DNA of 64,000 nucleotides from Cololabis saira. Taxonomy: Eukaryota; Chordata; Actinopteri; Beloniformes; Belonidae. The notes under the pieces are model-generated. The model saw only the letters and a list, made by a program, of their open reading frames with translations. It did not search any database and had not been told where the DNA came from. This document shows, one piece after another, positions 8,730-19,772 of this stretch (the first letter of the stretch is position 1; the number at the start of each line of letters is the position of its first letter). The stretch covers positions 39,666,458-39,730,457 of the forward strand of contig NC_084596.1 of the NCBI RefSeq assembly GCF_033807715.1, written 5' to 3'. The translations under genes were made by a program, and so were the position numbers.

Positions 8730-11143
8730 CCTGTGTTGTAATTGTTGTTAGCTGTTAGTTTGGATGTGTTTCTATGTTGAATTTCTCTTTTCTTCCACTT
8801 CATGGACTCCAACAAAGTGTTTTCTTCAGTCTTCATTCCAGGATTTGACTCAGATCTGAGGGAGAAAACATTAATCTAATAATCAAGTAAAACTAAGGCA
8901 GTTTTCCTCCTGAAATATCCCAAAGTCCAGAGTTCATGTTCAGAACAGATCATATTTCTGGATTTAAATGTGTCTTTACTGGTTTTACTGCTCTTTTTCT
9001 GGCCAGACCTCCACTCCCCAGCAGTGCAGTGTCAGGTTTTCCTTCAGCATTCATCCAGACAGACTTCTGTTCACATTTGATCATCTACAATATTTATGTT
9101 TTACTTGTTTTTTTTTTTAAGGTTTCTGCTCTTTCTGTAACTTTTTTTCCTGAACATTGTATCCTGGTTCACGTCTGCAACCTCAGGACCTGGAAACAGT
9201 GAAGATCAGGAGTCTCGGGAGTGACGTCACACCGCCCCCTACAGGAACATGATTGCATGACACGTAAAGAGGTTTTTAAAGAGGAAAGAAGTCACGTGTT
9301 TAAACACTTTTCCTCCAGTCTGGGTTTCATGTTTTATTTGTTTAATCAAGAAAATACCCCCAATTGTTTTGTCATCTACAATTTAGGAAAAGGGTTTTGA
9401 GGTAAAGGATGTTATTAAAGATTTTTTTTTTTGTTGCTGGATATGAAAGTTAATATTATTAGGGATGCAGAATGTAAAATAATTGAATGTTACTATGTTT
9501 AAACACTTAAAATAAAATGATTACTCAATAGTTTACCTGTCTGACATGTGTCTTATTATAATTATAAAGTCTTAAATATGTGGATCCAGACTTCAGCAGA
9601 TATTCAAATGTAAACTCAAACGTCCCAACTGGAGCCTGGTGTTGGTTTCCGGTGTTTTAGGGTGCTTTCACACCTGTCCCGTTTGGAGCAGTTGCAGGAC
9701 TTTTCCCTCCTCTCCTGCTCCCAGGGTTGCAGGGAACTCTTATTTTAGCATGAAGAGCTACCAGCTACGGGCCGGCCTCCTCCGTGATTGTGACCTAAGA
9801 AGTGTCTGTCTGCAGCGCTGCAACAAGTGACCCGTGAATGGATTGTTATTTTAGTGAGACGACTTTAAGTCGTATAAGGATGGAGGTTGAATCTTAAATA
9901 TCAGTAGCATCAATAAAAGTTAAGAAAACCAGACAGAGACGTGCATGAATCCCTCACCTGATACAACTGCTGCTGCAGCACCTGCACCAACTCCTCATCG
10001 TTCTTCCCTCAGCGTCGGAATTTGGGGACCTTTTTGTATTTGGGAAGTCAGATTAGTTTTTCCCATCATTTGGTTTACTCATCGTTTCTCATTGTTGCTG
10101 AAAAGTGTCAGAATTACCAGCTGGAACTGTGTGAACGCAGCACAGAACTAAATTATTCATAAAAAAAGAAAAGGCCCTTTATAAAATCTGCAAGATGTTG
10201 CAAAGACAGAAACGACCCGAGCTGCGTGCCGCCTTTCACCGTGATCCGTGTCATTATAAGCATGGGTGAAGAGGAATAAAGCAAGGAATCTCTTTATTAT
10301 TCTGTAAATAAAAGTGAGTGGTAAATCTCCCACCATCTTCACATCCGGCTTCTGCTGCACGATGGAGCTTTGACCTGCGGTGAACTGTACAAAAATAGGT
10401 TCTGTGCCATGAGTCCATGATTGCAGTTTTTAATGCCGAGCCACAAAGATTACACACATCCGACTAAGTTCCCATCCCGAGTCGTAGGGATTTCTCCAGA
10501 TTTTTTTAAATCTTTTGTTGATATTATGTTTCTATAAATGATGACTTATTCAAATAGTTGAATACATCATTAGAAATAGTGGAAAATAGAATATTTTACA
10601 GAGACCCTGGTCACTCACGAGGTGGGAAGATCATGCCTTTTCAGCATCTGACGGTTAAGTTTTGTTTTGAACATTATAAGTCAAATAGAAATCTTTTTTG
10701 GAATTGGGGTTTAACCCTTCTAGATGTTCTGAGCGTGATCTTCAAGCCATTTCCTCCTCAGTTTCAGGGGCGTGTATCCTCGCTGGAGTTATCATCTGAA
10801 AAGGTTTTTGTTTCTGGTGAAGTACAACTGGTTCAGTGACGGCACATCTGTGAATGTGAAGCTCTGAAGTTCTGAAGCCCCAACATCTGTATGAGTATCT
10901 GATCACGGTTGAGTGAATAAAGGATTTAATAAGCTTATTGAAGTTTGGAAATAGCTCAATGAGAGTAGCTCAGAGGAGGCCGTATTTAAACTTGTAACTT
11001 AATCTGAGTTCAGCTCAAATAAGAGTCTCCTGAAGTTTTACATGTTGTAGTTCAGGTTTTATTCAATTGTATTGAGAAAACTGTAAACAGAAAGTAACTC
11101 CATCAGGTTGGTGGGCATTTACCCGTTTTTAATCCAATAATAT
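8730..11143. other. Post-TRIM spacer, unit 1, no gene recognised
   Basis: Unit-specific DNA between converging TRIM and photolyase 3' ends. Near 9658 agggtgctttcacacctg, and near 10130 gtgtgaacgcagcac, look like weakly matching ends of an old transposon. Short ORFs here (for example 10558-10839, 93 codons) recur in other units but show no domain. The segment near 9740-9860 is present in units 1 and 3 and absent from 2 and 4. Confidence 0.6.
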
Positions 11144-11149
11144 TTTATT
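11144..11149 (-). promoter_or_regulatory. Poly(A) signal of photolyase copy 2
   Basis: AATAAA on the minus strand (tttatt on plus), 266 bp beyond the photolyase stop. Same site at 23994-23999, 46129-46134, 59737-59742 and duplicated at 59037-59042. Confidence 0.5.
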
Positions 11150-11806
11150 TGTAACAATAACGGCTACCGGAGTAGTAGAAAAGACATAAAAATGATAAAA
11201 ACATTTCCCATCCAAATATAGCTGATATAAAAAAAAAGCATGTACAGGTTAAACAAGTTAAACAACAAACGTTTCTCCAACTTCCACAAACAGCTTCCAG
11301 TGGTGATGGGAGTGGACGAATATCAATAAGACTAATAAAGCAAGGCGTAAGGCCTGCACTGCTGGAGGTGGTGGAGAAGCTCCCTGAGGTGAGACAACAC
11401 GTCCTGGAGGAGCCTCACAGCTTCTTAGGACAGTACTTCCTCTCAAACTCGGCCACCTTAAACTTCCGAAGGCAGCCTTTGTAGTTCATGAAGCGGATTT
11501 TCCCGAAAACGGGCCTCTCTTTCCAGCCCTGGTCGTGGATGCCGCAGATGGACCACATGCACCCTGTGGAGGAGAACCGGTGGGGAGAACGTGAAGGACG
11601 GGCGGCAGCCGCGTGGGGAGACACTGACTACATTTACATGCAGTCAAAATTCAGGTTAAGGTCAATATTCCGGTTACTGACACATTGGGAATAATGTGTT
11701 TCCATGCATGAGCAAACAGGGTTATCCCTGTAAACATGGTGATTAATCATTTGGGATATCTGGATCAAACCAGCGACGCACGGAGAACGTCATGACGCAA
11801 TTCCCG

Positions 11807-12148
11807 TCATTTCTGCTTCTTCTTCCTGTGTCCAAATCCAAAACAACAACAATAACAGCAGCACGGTGGATAATCAACAGCCCAGTAGAAGTCGTCTTTT
11901 TCAGCGTCTTCCAGCGGAGCTTGATCTGGTCTGGCGTTCGTACAAATCCTGAACTTTTCGCTCACCTTTTTGTAAATCTCTCTATCCCGGTACTTTCTAC
12001 CGTCTACAAATGCAGAAATGTTCATATCCTTCATTACATTTATGAAGTGATTACTCTCCTCCTGGTCTTGTGTTTCTCCATGTTTATAAGAACTTCCTGG
12101 ACTCAAAAGAGCAAGATTCCTTGTGAAAAGAACATGCGCAGAAAACAA
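11807..12148 (-). pseudogene. Myb/SANT-like ORF, frameshifted copy 2
   Basis: Same N-terminus as the 137-codon ORF of the other units, but a small deletion near 11950 (aatcctgaacttttcg, where others have ctttgagcaac) shifts the frame inside the Myb/SANT domain after SEKF. The remainder is unrelated sequence. The only one of five copies that is clearly broken. Confidence 0.6.
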
Positions 12149-12184
12149 ACTCCTGTTCCTTTTGATGGGGAAATCCCGTTAGGC

Positions 12185-14054
12185 CAGGGGTGTCAAATGT
12201 GCGGCCCGAGAGAGGTTTTCATGCGGCCCGAGAGAAGTTTCCAACGCAAAAAACCGAAATGTTAACTTACTAAAAAGGAAGGCATAAATAATTGCCATGA
12301 ATCGCAGCATATCCGATAATATATTTCTTCTACAAATCCATCGTTATTCCACAAAGAGAGCAGTTTTCAACATTTTTTTAGTTTTCTAGAATGCATTTGC
12401 TGATTTTATTTTTTTGTAGACAGTCATTTATTTTTATTAACTGACTATTATATATTTTCGCGGAAAAATATCACGGCTAAAAAAAGATGATAGAAGATAT
12501 TTATTCTGAGAATTTCAGTTTTGAATACGAGGATAGTGACAAAGTCACTCATTCACTCATCTTCTCCCGCTTCATCCGTTACCGGGTCGCGGGGGCAGCA
12601 GCCTCAGCAGGGATGCCCAGACTTCCCTCACCCCAGACACTTCCTCCAGCTCTTCCGGGGGGAGTCCGAGGCGTTCCCAGGCCAGCCGAGAGACATAGTC
12701 TCTCCAGCGTGTCCTGGGTCTTCCCCGGGGTCTCCTCCCGGTGGGACATGCCTGGAACACCTCCCTAGGGAGGCGTCCAGGAGGATCCGGTACAGATGCC
12801 CAAGCCACCTCAGCTGACTCCTCTCAATGTGGAGGAGTAGCGGCTCGACTCCGAGCTCCTCCCGGGTGACCGAACTCCTCACCCTATCTCTAAGGGAGCG
12901 TCCAGCCACCCTGCGGAGGAAACTCATCTCGGCCGCTTGTATCCGCGATCTTGTCCTTTCGGTCACTACCCAAAGTTCATGACCATAGGTGAGGGTAGGG
13001 GCGTAGATTGACCGGTAAATCGAGAGCTTCGCCTTTCGACTCAGCTCCCTCTTTACCACGACAGTCCAGTACATCGACCGCATTACTGCGGACGCTGCAC
13101 CGATCCGCCTGTCAATCTCACGCTCCATTGTTCCCTCACTCGTGAACAAGATCCCGAGATACTTGAACTCCTCCACCTGAGGCAGGACTTCTCCACCCAC
13201 CCGGAGAAGGCATGCCACCCTTTTCCGGTCGAGAACCATGGCCTCGGTCTTGGAGGTGCTGATTCTCATCCCTGCCGCGTCGCACTCGGCCGCAAACCGC
13301 CCCAGCACATGCTGGAGGTCCCGGTCTGATGAAGCCAACAGGACAACATCATCTGCAAAAAGCAGAGATGAAATCCTGAGGTTCCCAAACCGGATCCCCT
13401 CCGGCCCCTGGCTGCGCCTAGAAATCCTGTCCATAAAAATTATGAACAGGACCGGTGACAAAGGGCAGCCCTGCCGGAGTCCAACATGCACCGGGAACAA
13501 GTCTGACTTACTGCCGGCAATGCGAACCAGACTCCTGCTTCGATCATACAGCCCAGATAGTGACAAAGTAAAACAGTTAAAAAAGAAGTGCTGACTTTTT
13601 CGGCACACTGGCGTAAATATCCGCGCCAATTTTTAAAAATAAATACACTTAATTGTACTGGAAAAATCTCTAAATCACAAACAAAACACTCTCGGATGTA
13701 ATAAGAAAGATTTAGCTTTTAATTAAATTTCCTATAAAAAAGTGAAATATAAAAAAAACATACTTGTTTCTGTTTATCTTTGTAAAATGATATTAAAAGT
13801 ATCTTACATAATTTGAAAAAAAACCGAGAAATTTCAAGAAAAGATCCTGAAGAAATATATTTTACATAATTAGAGTGTAAACAAAGTGCATATTTCCTTT
13901 AAAATTAACTAAACTGATATTGGATTAGATAATAATAGTAAAAAAAAGAATTAGAAAGAAAGATTTTCGCACCGTTTTTGTTATTTTGAGCGTGCAAGCG
14001 AGAAAAGAATTGGTCAAATCTGGCCCGCCAAGCAAAATGAGTTTGACACCCCTG
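12185..14054. mobile_element. hAT MITE, copy 2, split by Rex3
   Basis: Ends CAGGGGTGTCAAA and TTTGACACCCCTG, flanked by the 8-bp duplication cgttaggc. Rex3 occupies 12546-13555; without it the MITE matches 893-1741. Confidence 0.85.
12546..13555 (-). mobile_element. Rex3 (RTE-clade) LINE, 5'-truncated
   Basis: About 1 kb of reverse transcriptase on the minus strand: VGLRQGCPLSPVLF, then LLFADDVVLLASSD, then EEFKYLGILFTSEG, then YRSIYAPTLTYGHELW, then LRWLGHLYR. After HLYR the frame shifts; the conserved tail (PPGRLPREVFQACPTGRRP and on) continues in another frame at 12572-12808, so the copy is dead. Flanked by a perfect 14-bp duplication gatagtgacaaagt (12532-12545, 13556-13569), with a tcactcat tail repeat. 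From memory, 13453-13473 matches the commonly used Rex3 PCR priming site. Confidence 0.9.
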
Positions 14055-15291
14055 CGTTAGGCGTTTACATGACCAAATATTCAGTTAGAAAAGGAGTAAC
14101 CCAGGGATCATATTCAGGTTTTTAAAAACCGGAATATGAGCAAATTCCGGTTAATCAAAGGGGTTATTGGTGTTTACACGGCCGTGTAACCGGGTTATTG
14201 CTAATATTCCGGTTAGAAAAGGGTTATTGATGCATGTAAACGTAGTCACAGTTCAAAGGCGTGGAGCCCAGCTTACCCACGAAGCCGTTGGGGTCCTGGC
14301 CGTCCAGCTCGTAGCGGTCGTTCAGGTACAGAGCGATGGAGAGAGCCTCCTCTGGCGAGCGGGTCCACTCCAGAATCTTCTTGGCCCAGTACATCCTCAA
14401 GAAGCCGTGCATCTTCCCCTCCGTCACCAATTGATACTGAAGAGAAACAAACATACCGCGTTGGTCACTGAGAGCCTTCCAGATCCTCTCAATCAGTTAA
14501 ACCAGTTTCCACTGCACCGTTACGGCGTTGTACGCTGTAACGTGCTTCACCCAGGGCCGCCCCTCCCTAAACGCAGAACACGTGCTCTGCGTAGGGGCCT
14601 CATCTTCCAACGGGGGCCACGTTTTGATCGAGGGGACGCATTTGCACAGTAGCGCATATGCAGAATGGATGCGCATATGTGCTACCGTGAAGCGGAGGAG
14701 AGAGGCAGGCACTTGCAGAGCTGCAGAAGGTGAGGAGATGTCGACATGTCGTCCAAAAGACATCACGAGTCAGGACAAAGAGCAAGAGAAAGAAAAAGGC
14801 AAAACACGAGGAAACTCGTGCTTCACTTGAAGGTGGGGATGTTGTTGAAATAAAACTTTGTGGCACAAACACCTAAGATGCCACTTATTAGATAGAAATC
14901 TCTGTCTCCAGTCTCGCTCTAGACAGGAGAAATTTCTTTTTCCAGCTTCCCTGATGAACATTTATTGAATGCCTTGTTAACGCCCTATACATTCACCTCT
15001 GTTGAAAAGGAGTGGAGAAATGACCAGTTAGGGGTCGTATATAAGCTATAAACTTTAGCCATTGATGACTTTACATCCAGAAAATGCAGATGTGTGCATC
15101 TGTAAAAGACACACGTGCATGTTTAGTTCTGCTTTCAGACCTGCTAGACCTGCTTTCAGTTTTTTGTGGGGGATTGAGGTGGAAGTTACTTTCTTTTGAT
15201 GAGTAATTGATCCTATTTGTGACTCAGATTTGTTTATTTCAATTTTTTTATTTAATATTTAATTATACTCAGGTTGAAGTTTTTTATTTAA

Positions 15292-16305
15292 AGGGATTGT
15301 GACATGAAAAACACATTTTTCTTGATTTTCTTGTGTTTTGTTGGGTGTCTTGACATCAATTACACCCAAAAAACAACGAACTTTTAACATTCAGTGTATT
15401 GTGTGCTTTCTGGGATTTGCCGCATAACTATGTAAAAACGGCGCATGTGGTTTGCTGGCGGGCCGTTACGTAACGGCCCGCTAAATCACCGCCCCCTCCA
15501 CCCAGCTCCCTGCCTCCTCTCCTCTCCAGCGCACCATAAAGGCTGATTTATGGTTCCGCGTTACACCGACGCAGAGCCTACGGCGTAGGGTTACGCTGCG
15601 ACGCGCACAGTACGCTGAACCCTACGGCGTAGGCTCTGCGTCGATTTAACGCGGAACCATAAATCAGGCTTAACACGGAGCTGTTTAGAGCCTCTTCTGT
15701 TCTAATCACCGGAGGAAAACTGCTAAGAAGACCCGCGGCCACTGACTGGACTTAAGATAAGGGGACACTGCTGCTTCGCATGCCTTTATTTTTATGATTG
15801 TTTGCGGTGGACTGCTTTTCTGTGCATGCTTCGCCTGTCGCTCACGGCTTAACTCTCCGACGCCGCTGTTAGAAGTCCTGTTCGGTGTGCGCACGGACTT
15901 CATCCCCGGGCTGTAGTCGCCCTGTCTGGGCTGTGTGTGTGGGTGTTTGTGGCATGGATGTATTATAGAACATTATAGATACATTATATGTATTATAGGT
16001 TTGTGGTCGGTGTGCGCGCGTGTGTGTGGAGATAATTATATAATAGATCCATGGTGGAGACGCGGGCAGAAGTTTGTAGCAGTTGGTTGGAGGAGGAGGT
16101 TTGGAGGAGGAGCGGAGCAATGATTGACAGGAAAGGGGGGAAAGGAAGCGTTTTTCACGGCGCAAAAAAAGACTGTAATAAAAAGCCAGGAATGGAGTAC
16201 TAGAGTGAAGTTTTTCTTGTTACACTCTTTTAGACACATTTGAGGGATGTTGGCCAAGACTTTTAATAGTGTTAAAAGCATTTTAAAAATGATGTCACAA
16301 TACCT
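15292..16305. mobile_element. TTAA-target element, unit 2
   Basis: 1014 bp. Starts AGGGATTGTGACAT and ends ATGTCACAATACCT (inverted repeats with one mismatch), flanked by TTAA (15288-15291, 16306-16309). This suits Kolobok or piggyBac MITEs. It contains the fold-back at 15539-15671 and no ORF I recognise. The same insertion occurs in unit 4. Confidence 0.7.
15539..15671. repeat. 133-bp near-perfect fold-back
   Basis: Arms of about 60 bp: aaggctgatttatggttccg on the left and, inverted, cggaaccataaatcaggctt on the right, with a short centre of about 13 bp. A few mismatches. Likely a palindromic MITE. A second copy is at 50193-50325 and a half-copy at 52729-52764. Confidence 0.85.
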
Positions 16306-17101
16306 TTAATATTTACTTATTAATTTCAGGTTGAAGTTTTTTATTTAATATTTAATTATTTATTTCAGGTTGAATTTTTTATTTTATGTGACTCATACAG
16401 CCAAACTACAGTATCTACACTTACAGTACAACTGTTACTATTAATAAAGGTTGTCAAGTTAAATGGCCTGTTGTGATACGGTCATGTTGTACCTATGATA
16501 CATTTGGGCTGGGGAGAGGTGCAGGGATGTGGGGCGGGGGTGGGGAGGGGCCTCCGAATAAAATTTCACTTAGGGCCCCAACGTGCTCAGCCCTGGCTGT
16601 ACCTGAGCACCGTTCCACAGCTTGTCATGCGTCTGGGCCTTCTCCAGCTGCTCCCGCGTGTACAGATACTCCCTCTTGTCTCCGGCATGATCCTGCAGCG
16701 TCTTCTGAGCCCACGCGTACGCCCCTAAACATCCACAGTCAGAGGAAAGGGAGGGAAACTCATGAGAAGGGCCGGCGGTTCCTCTGCCAGCCGCCGGTCA
16801 CGGCTGAGGGAGGAGGGTTAGGACGACGCTCCCACTGACCTTCCACGCTGTCGTACTTCTCGTTGTAGAAGCAGAAGTTGTTCGTCAGCTCTCTGCGCAC
16901 CACCAGCTCCTCGATGAAGGGGGGGACGGACTCACTGGCCTTCCCGTACCGCCGGACTTGCAGTGCCACACGCTGGGCCGACAGCTGGCCTGGTGGGACG
17001 AAGAGCACAAGTGGAGGAAAGAATCAGGACAGTCCTGTGGTCTGGAGCTGGACTCAATATACCACTGTTTGTGAGAAGAGAGCAGTAAAATGACATTATT
17101 G

Positions 17102-18196
17102 AGGAAACATTAGTTTGCATCTGAAGATCCACATACTTCACGCCACTGGAGTTAGAAGTGTTAATACGTGCATATGGCAAGTATGAGAGCATAGCATTTA
17201 GATCAGGGCCGGGTACGGCAGCTGCCACACCTCGGCTTCAGGGGAAAATGTAAATGTTTTTTTTTTGTAATACATTTATGGAATTACTCTGCATCTATTT
17301 GTATTGATTTATTCTATTACTTAATACATATAAAATAACTACAAATGCATATCAGAACAACATGATGGATTTCACTAGGTATTATCTTTCCCAACACCTT
17401 TACCCCCCTCATATCTTGAAATGTGATGTCCCAGCGTCCCTGACGACAGTGGTTGCTATCAATCTGGTTTTTAGCGCGCTCTGCAGTGTTACTAACTTAC
17501 AAAAATGAAAAGGAAGCAGACAACCACGCAATTTTAAAAAAAAGAAAGAAAGAAGGCCAATGTTTCCCCAGCAGCAGAAGATATTAACGAGACTGTTAGC
17601 CACTGATGGATTAATTATAGAAGTTCATTTTAAGGTAAGATATCAAATCACCCTACCCTCTTATAAATCTGTTTAAGGGAAATATTTGACTTTTTTTACT
17701 CTCTCTCTTTCTATCTTCTGCTCCCTCCCTCTCCTTTTTGCATTTGGATTTTAACTGTTTGAAGTTAAACTCTGATGTCCCTGTGATATTGTTGCACTGA
17801 CATAGTGAACAAAGTGAACAGAATGAGTTAAATTGCGTTTGTTAGATACGCCTTTTCTGCTCTCTAACTCTGCTCTTGTTGTCCGTGGTGCAGAAAACGG
17901 ATGTGTATTGCGTAAAGGCCCATGGGCTGAATTGACGCCACTGAGGGAGGAGACACAGAGAAACTCCAGGTTCATTGAGATAAACCTGGTCCCGATCAGG
18001 TTAGGTTCAGAGCGTCTGTTACTACGGTAACTGACCGAGAGCTTAAGTTACCTCTCTTTGTGAAACGGGTTAGAGTTACCTCTCTTTCTCTGGTTTGAGT
18101 TACCTCCCTTTGTGAAACGGAAAACTCAGAGTTTCCCTCATTTCAGGGTTAACAGACTCAGAGTTTTCACTAAACCTGCTTTGTGAAACGGACCCC
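17102..18196. other. Unit 2-specific block with transposon relics
   Basis: Replaces a short stretch found after exon A in other units. It contains a hAT-like end at 17204 (cagggccgggtacggcag) and, at about 17504, a broken ORF start MKRKQTTTQF reminiscent of hAT transposase N-termini. From 17880 to 18196 it has repeated gttacctctctttgtgaaac motifs that end in cggacccc, another fish repeat family. Boundaries between these pieces were not resolved. No intact gene. Confidence 0.5.
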
Positions 18197-19159
18197 AGGC
18201 CTGTGTTGAAAAAAATTGGATTTTCTGATTCTAAATCGATTCTCATATTAATTCCTAAAAATCGATTTGTATGTCTTAAGATCGATTTCTTTTCATTATT
18301 ACTGTAACACAGCGTGTGCTACGGGGTTCACAGAGACAGCGGACACCGGGATCTTTGCAGGACTTTTATTTACTGCACGTGCACAAACACTCCAGAGGCT
18401 TTGTCAGCCGAGCTGCTCGTCCCCTCTGCTCTGCTTCCGTCCTTCTCCCGTCTCCAGAGCCCACACCCTACTGAAATACACAGAGAGTGATTAGACACAC
18501 CTGTGTACCGTCAGCTGTTCCAGCCGCGTCACCTGTGCGCCACTCCCCCGCACTCCCTCTCTCCCCTGCAGACCACGCCCCAATCCTGCACCCTGCCACA
18601 ATTACATTTTAGCCAAGTGAACTTTAACCCAGTAGTCAGGTCATTTCATTGACACATGTGCTGTTGAGCTGTTGCAATTTCTTTCTTTTTTTGCACTTTA
18701 AATGAATATTGAAAGGCATATTTGACTTATTTATGTCATACAAATAATTTTTGGATTTTTTTGTTTATGCCCAAAACAGGAAAGTTTTGTTGGACACGAG
18801 AACTATTGCAATGTTTTTACCTTTAAATATGTTTAAAAGTATGAAAACATTAAAGTTTTCAGTTATCATTGCTTTATATACTTTCTCGGGGTTAAATTGA
18901 CATAAAATGCTAAACCAAATTCTCAAAAATTAAAAACCGAAATAGACTGAAAATGGAAAAAATTAAAACGGAATGTGTTAAAAAATAAAACTGATTTAAT
19001 CTGTTTGCTGCCCTGGATCTGTTTGATAATTCTTCCCCACATGATGTTTCTGAAAGCAGTTCTATCAGCATTCTGGAAGGTGATTGGTCCTTACAGCATC
19101 ATTAGCTGCCAATACTTGCTGTTGAATCTCAATATAATACTAGTATTAATATGTTGCAT

Positions 19160-19162
<3 letters not shown>
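18197..19162. mobile_element. hAT-like element, right end lost, copy 2
   Basis: Same truncated element as 5615-6259, split by a solo LTR at 18303-18600 and ending at the GT repeat. Confidence 0.6.
18303..18600. mobile_element. Solo LTR, 298 bp
   Basis: Begins TGTAACACAG, ends CTGCCACA, flanked by a perfect 5-bp duplication attac (18298-18302, 18601-18605). The same position is uninterrupted in units 1, 3 and 4. TG...CA ends plus a 5-bp duplication fit an LTR retrotransposon reduced by recombination. No internal genes remain; family not determined. Confidence 0.75.

Positions 19163-19233
<71 letters not shown>
19163..19233. repeat. GT microsatellite, unit 2
   Basis: About 71 bp of uninterrupted (TG)n, upstream of TRIM copy 2. 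Confidence 0.95.
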
Positions 19234-19234
<1 letters not shown>

Positions 19235-19595
19235 ATAAGACAATTATTAATAACTCTACTACCTGAACTAGCACTCCCTTTGTTGCACAACACTGTGATG
19301 CAATAAAGTCCTGTGTGTTTCAGTCTGAACAAATGACTTTCATGTGAACGTTAAATGTAAATGTAGACTTTCATGAAAATCCTAGAGTTCATCTGGTTTC
19401 ATCTATAAATGCTACATTACGTCTGCTCATGTGAAATGTATAAGAATGATAAACTATAAAGTAATACATCTTTCTGAAATGAAACCTAAATTACATTTAT
19501 TATTTATTATTATTCTTCTTCTTCTTCTTCTTCTTATTATTATTATTTCTGAATACGAGTTGAGGTAAAAAGTTGTTTATTTCTAAACTGTCTGA

Positions 19596-19772
19596 TATAA
19601 AAGGGTTAAATCCAGAGTTGGTCCTCTTCCTGTAATCTGATACTGATGAACCTCCCTCTTCTTCCTGCTCTCAAACCAGCAGATTCCGTTGGATCACGTG
19701 ATTCCTGGTTCTCAGGCAAGTTTCATGTTTGAGGAAGTGAAACTTTCTCAGTCTCAGTGATCGAGAGGAGAA
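19596..19772 (+). promoter_or_regulatory. Putative TRIM promoter and leader, copy 2
   Basis: TATAAAAG at 19596-19603, a CACGTG E-box in gatcacgtgattcc, and the inverted pair AAGTTTCA/TGAAACTT, all as in copy 1. ctcagtgatcg just before the start puts an in-frame TGA ahead of MAQKGD and so fixes the start codon. Confidence 0.45.

Larger units (their letters stand above)
115..11414. repeat. Tandem array unit 1 (type A)
   Basis: First unit of the segmental array, counted from photolyase stop codon to photolyase stop codon. It holds photolyase exons D-C-B-A on the minus strand, a truncated hAT-like element, a GT microsatellite, TRIM copy 1 and the common post-TRIM spacer. Type A markers are: no TTAA element in intron C-B, no 33-bp TRIM duplication, and the segment of about 115 bp after TRIM is present (about 9740-9860). 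Its intron C-B lacks most of the hAT interior found in other units and carries a nested Harbinger-like element. Confidence 0.9.
11626..14247. mobile_element. TIR element with Myb/SANT ORF, copy 2
   Basis: Same element as 326-1935, in intron C-D of photolyase copy 2. The left end reads GACTACATTTACATGCA (one change). It is lengthened by the Rex3 insertion inside its nested hAT MITE. Confidence 0.6.
14552..16595. mobile_element. hAT element in photolyase intron B-C, copy 2
   Basis: CAGGGCCGCC to CTCAGCCCTG with duplications gcttcacc (14544-14551) and gctgtacc (16596-16603). It retains a 35-codon relic at 14746-14853 (MSSKRHHESGQRARERKRQN) like the basic N-terminus of some hAT transposases, and beyond it stop-ridden coding-like remains (near 15000-15090, VEKEWRNDQLGVVYKL). 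A TTAA element (15292-16305) is nested in it. Confidence 0.65.
11415..16989 (-). pseudogene. Class II CPD photolyase, 3' half, copy 2
   Basis: Exons: A 16840-16989, B 16603-16724, C 14277-14436, D 11415-11563. All splice sites, phases and the stop codon are intact. It differs from copy 1 by a few residues: TNN for TDN in exon A, YQL for YQM at the start of exon C, and GWKER for GWAER in exon D. Intron C-D contains the Myb/SANT element with a hAT MITE and a nested Rex3 LINE. Intron B-C is almost wholly a hAT element with a nested TTAA element. The 3' UTR ends near an AATAAA at 11144-11149 (minus strand). No N-terminal exons were seen between exon A and TRIM copy 2. Confidence 0.85.

Noticed and set aside
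10157..10457. Short minus-strand ORFs (67 codons) found in each unit
   Set aside because: Overlapping short frames in the spacer without recognisable motifs.
10558..10839. 93-codon ORF after TRIM, also at 23407 and 58451
   Set aside because: No domain; interrupted by L1 in unit 3; similarity between units is explained by recent duplication.
8505..11143. N-terminal photolyase exons between TRIM and the next unit
   Set aside because: Looked for class II N-terminal segments on the minus strand here and between exon A and TRIM; none recognised. Very short exons could be missed by eye.
12628..13629. 333-codon frame as an intact Rex3 protein
   Set aside because: The first 25 or so residues are flanking DNA and the last 55 or so are frameshifted; the true C-terminus is in another frame.
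18975..19332. ORFs of Val-Cys or Thr-His repeats
   Set aside because: Translations of the GT microsatellite.
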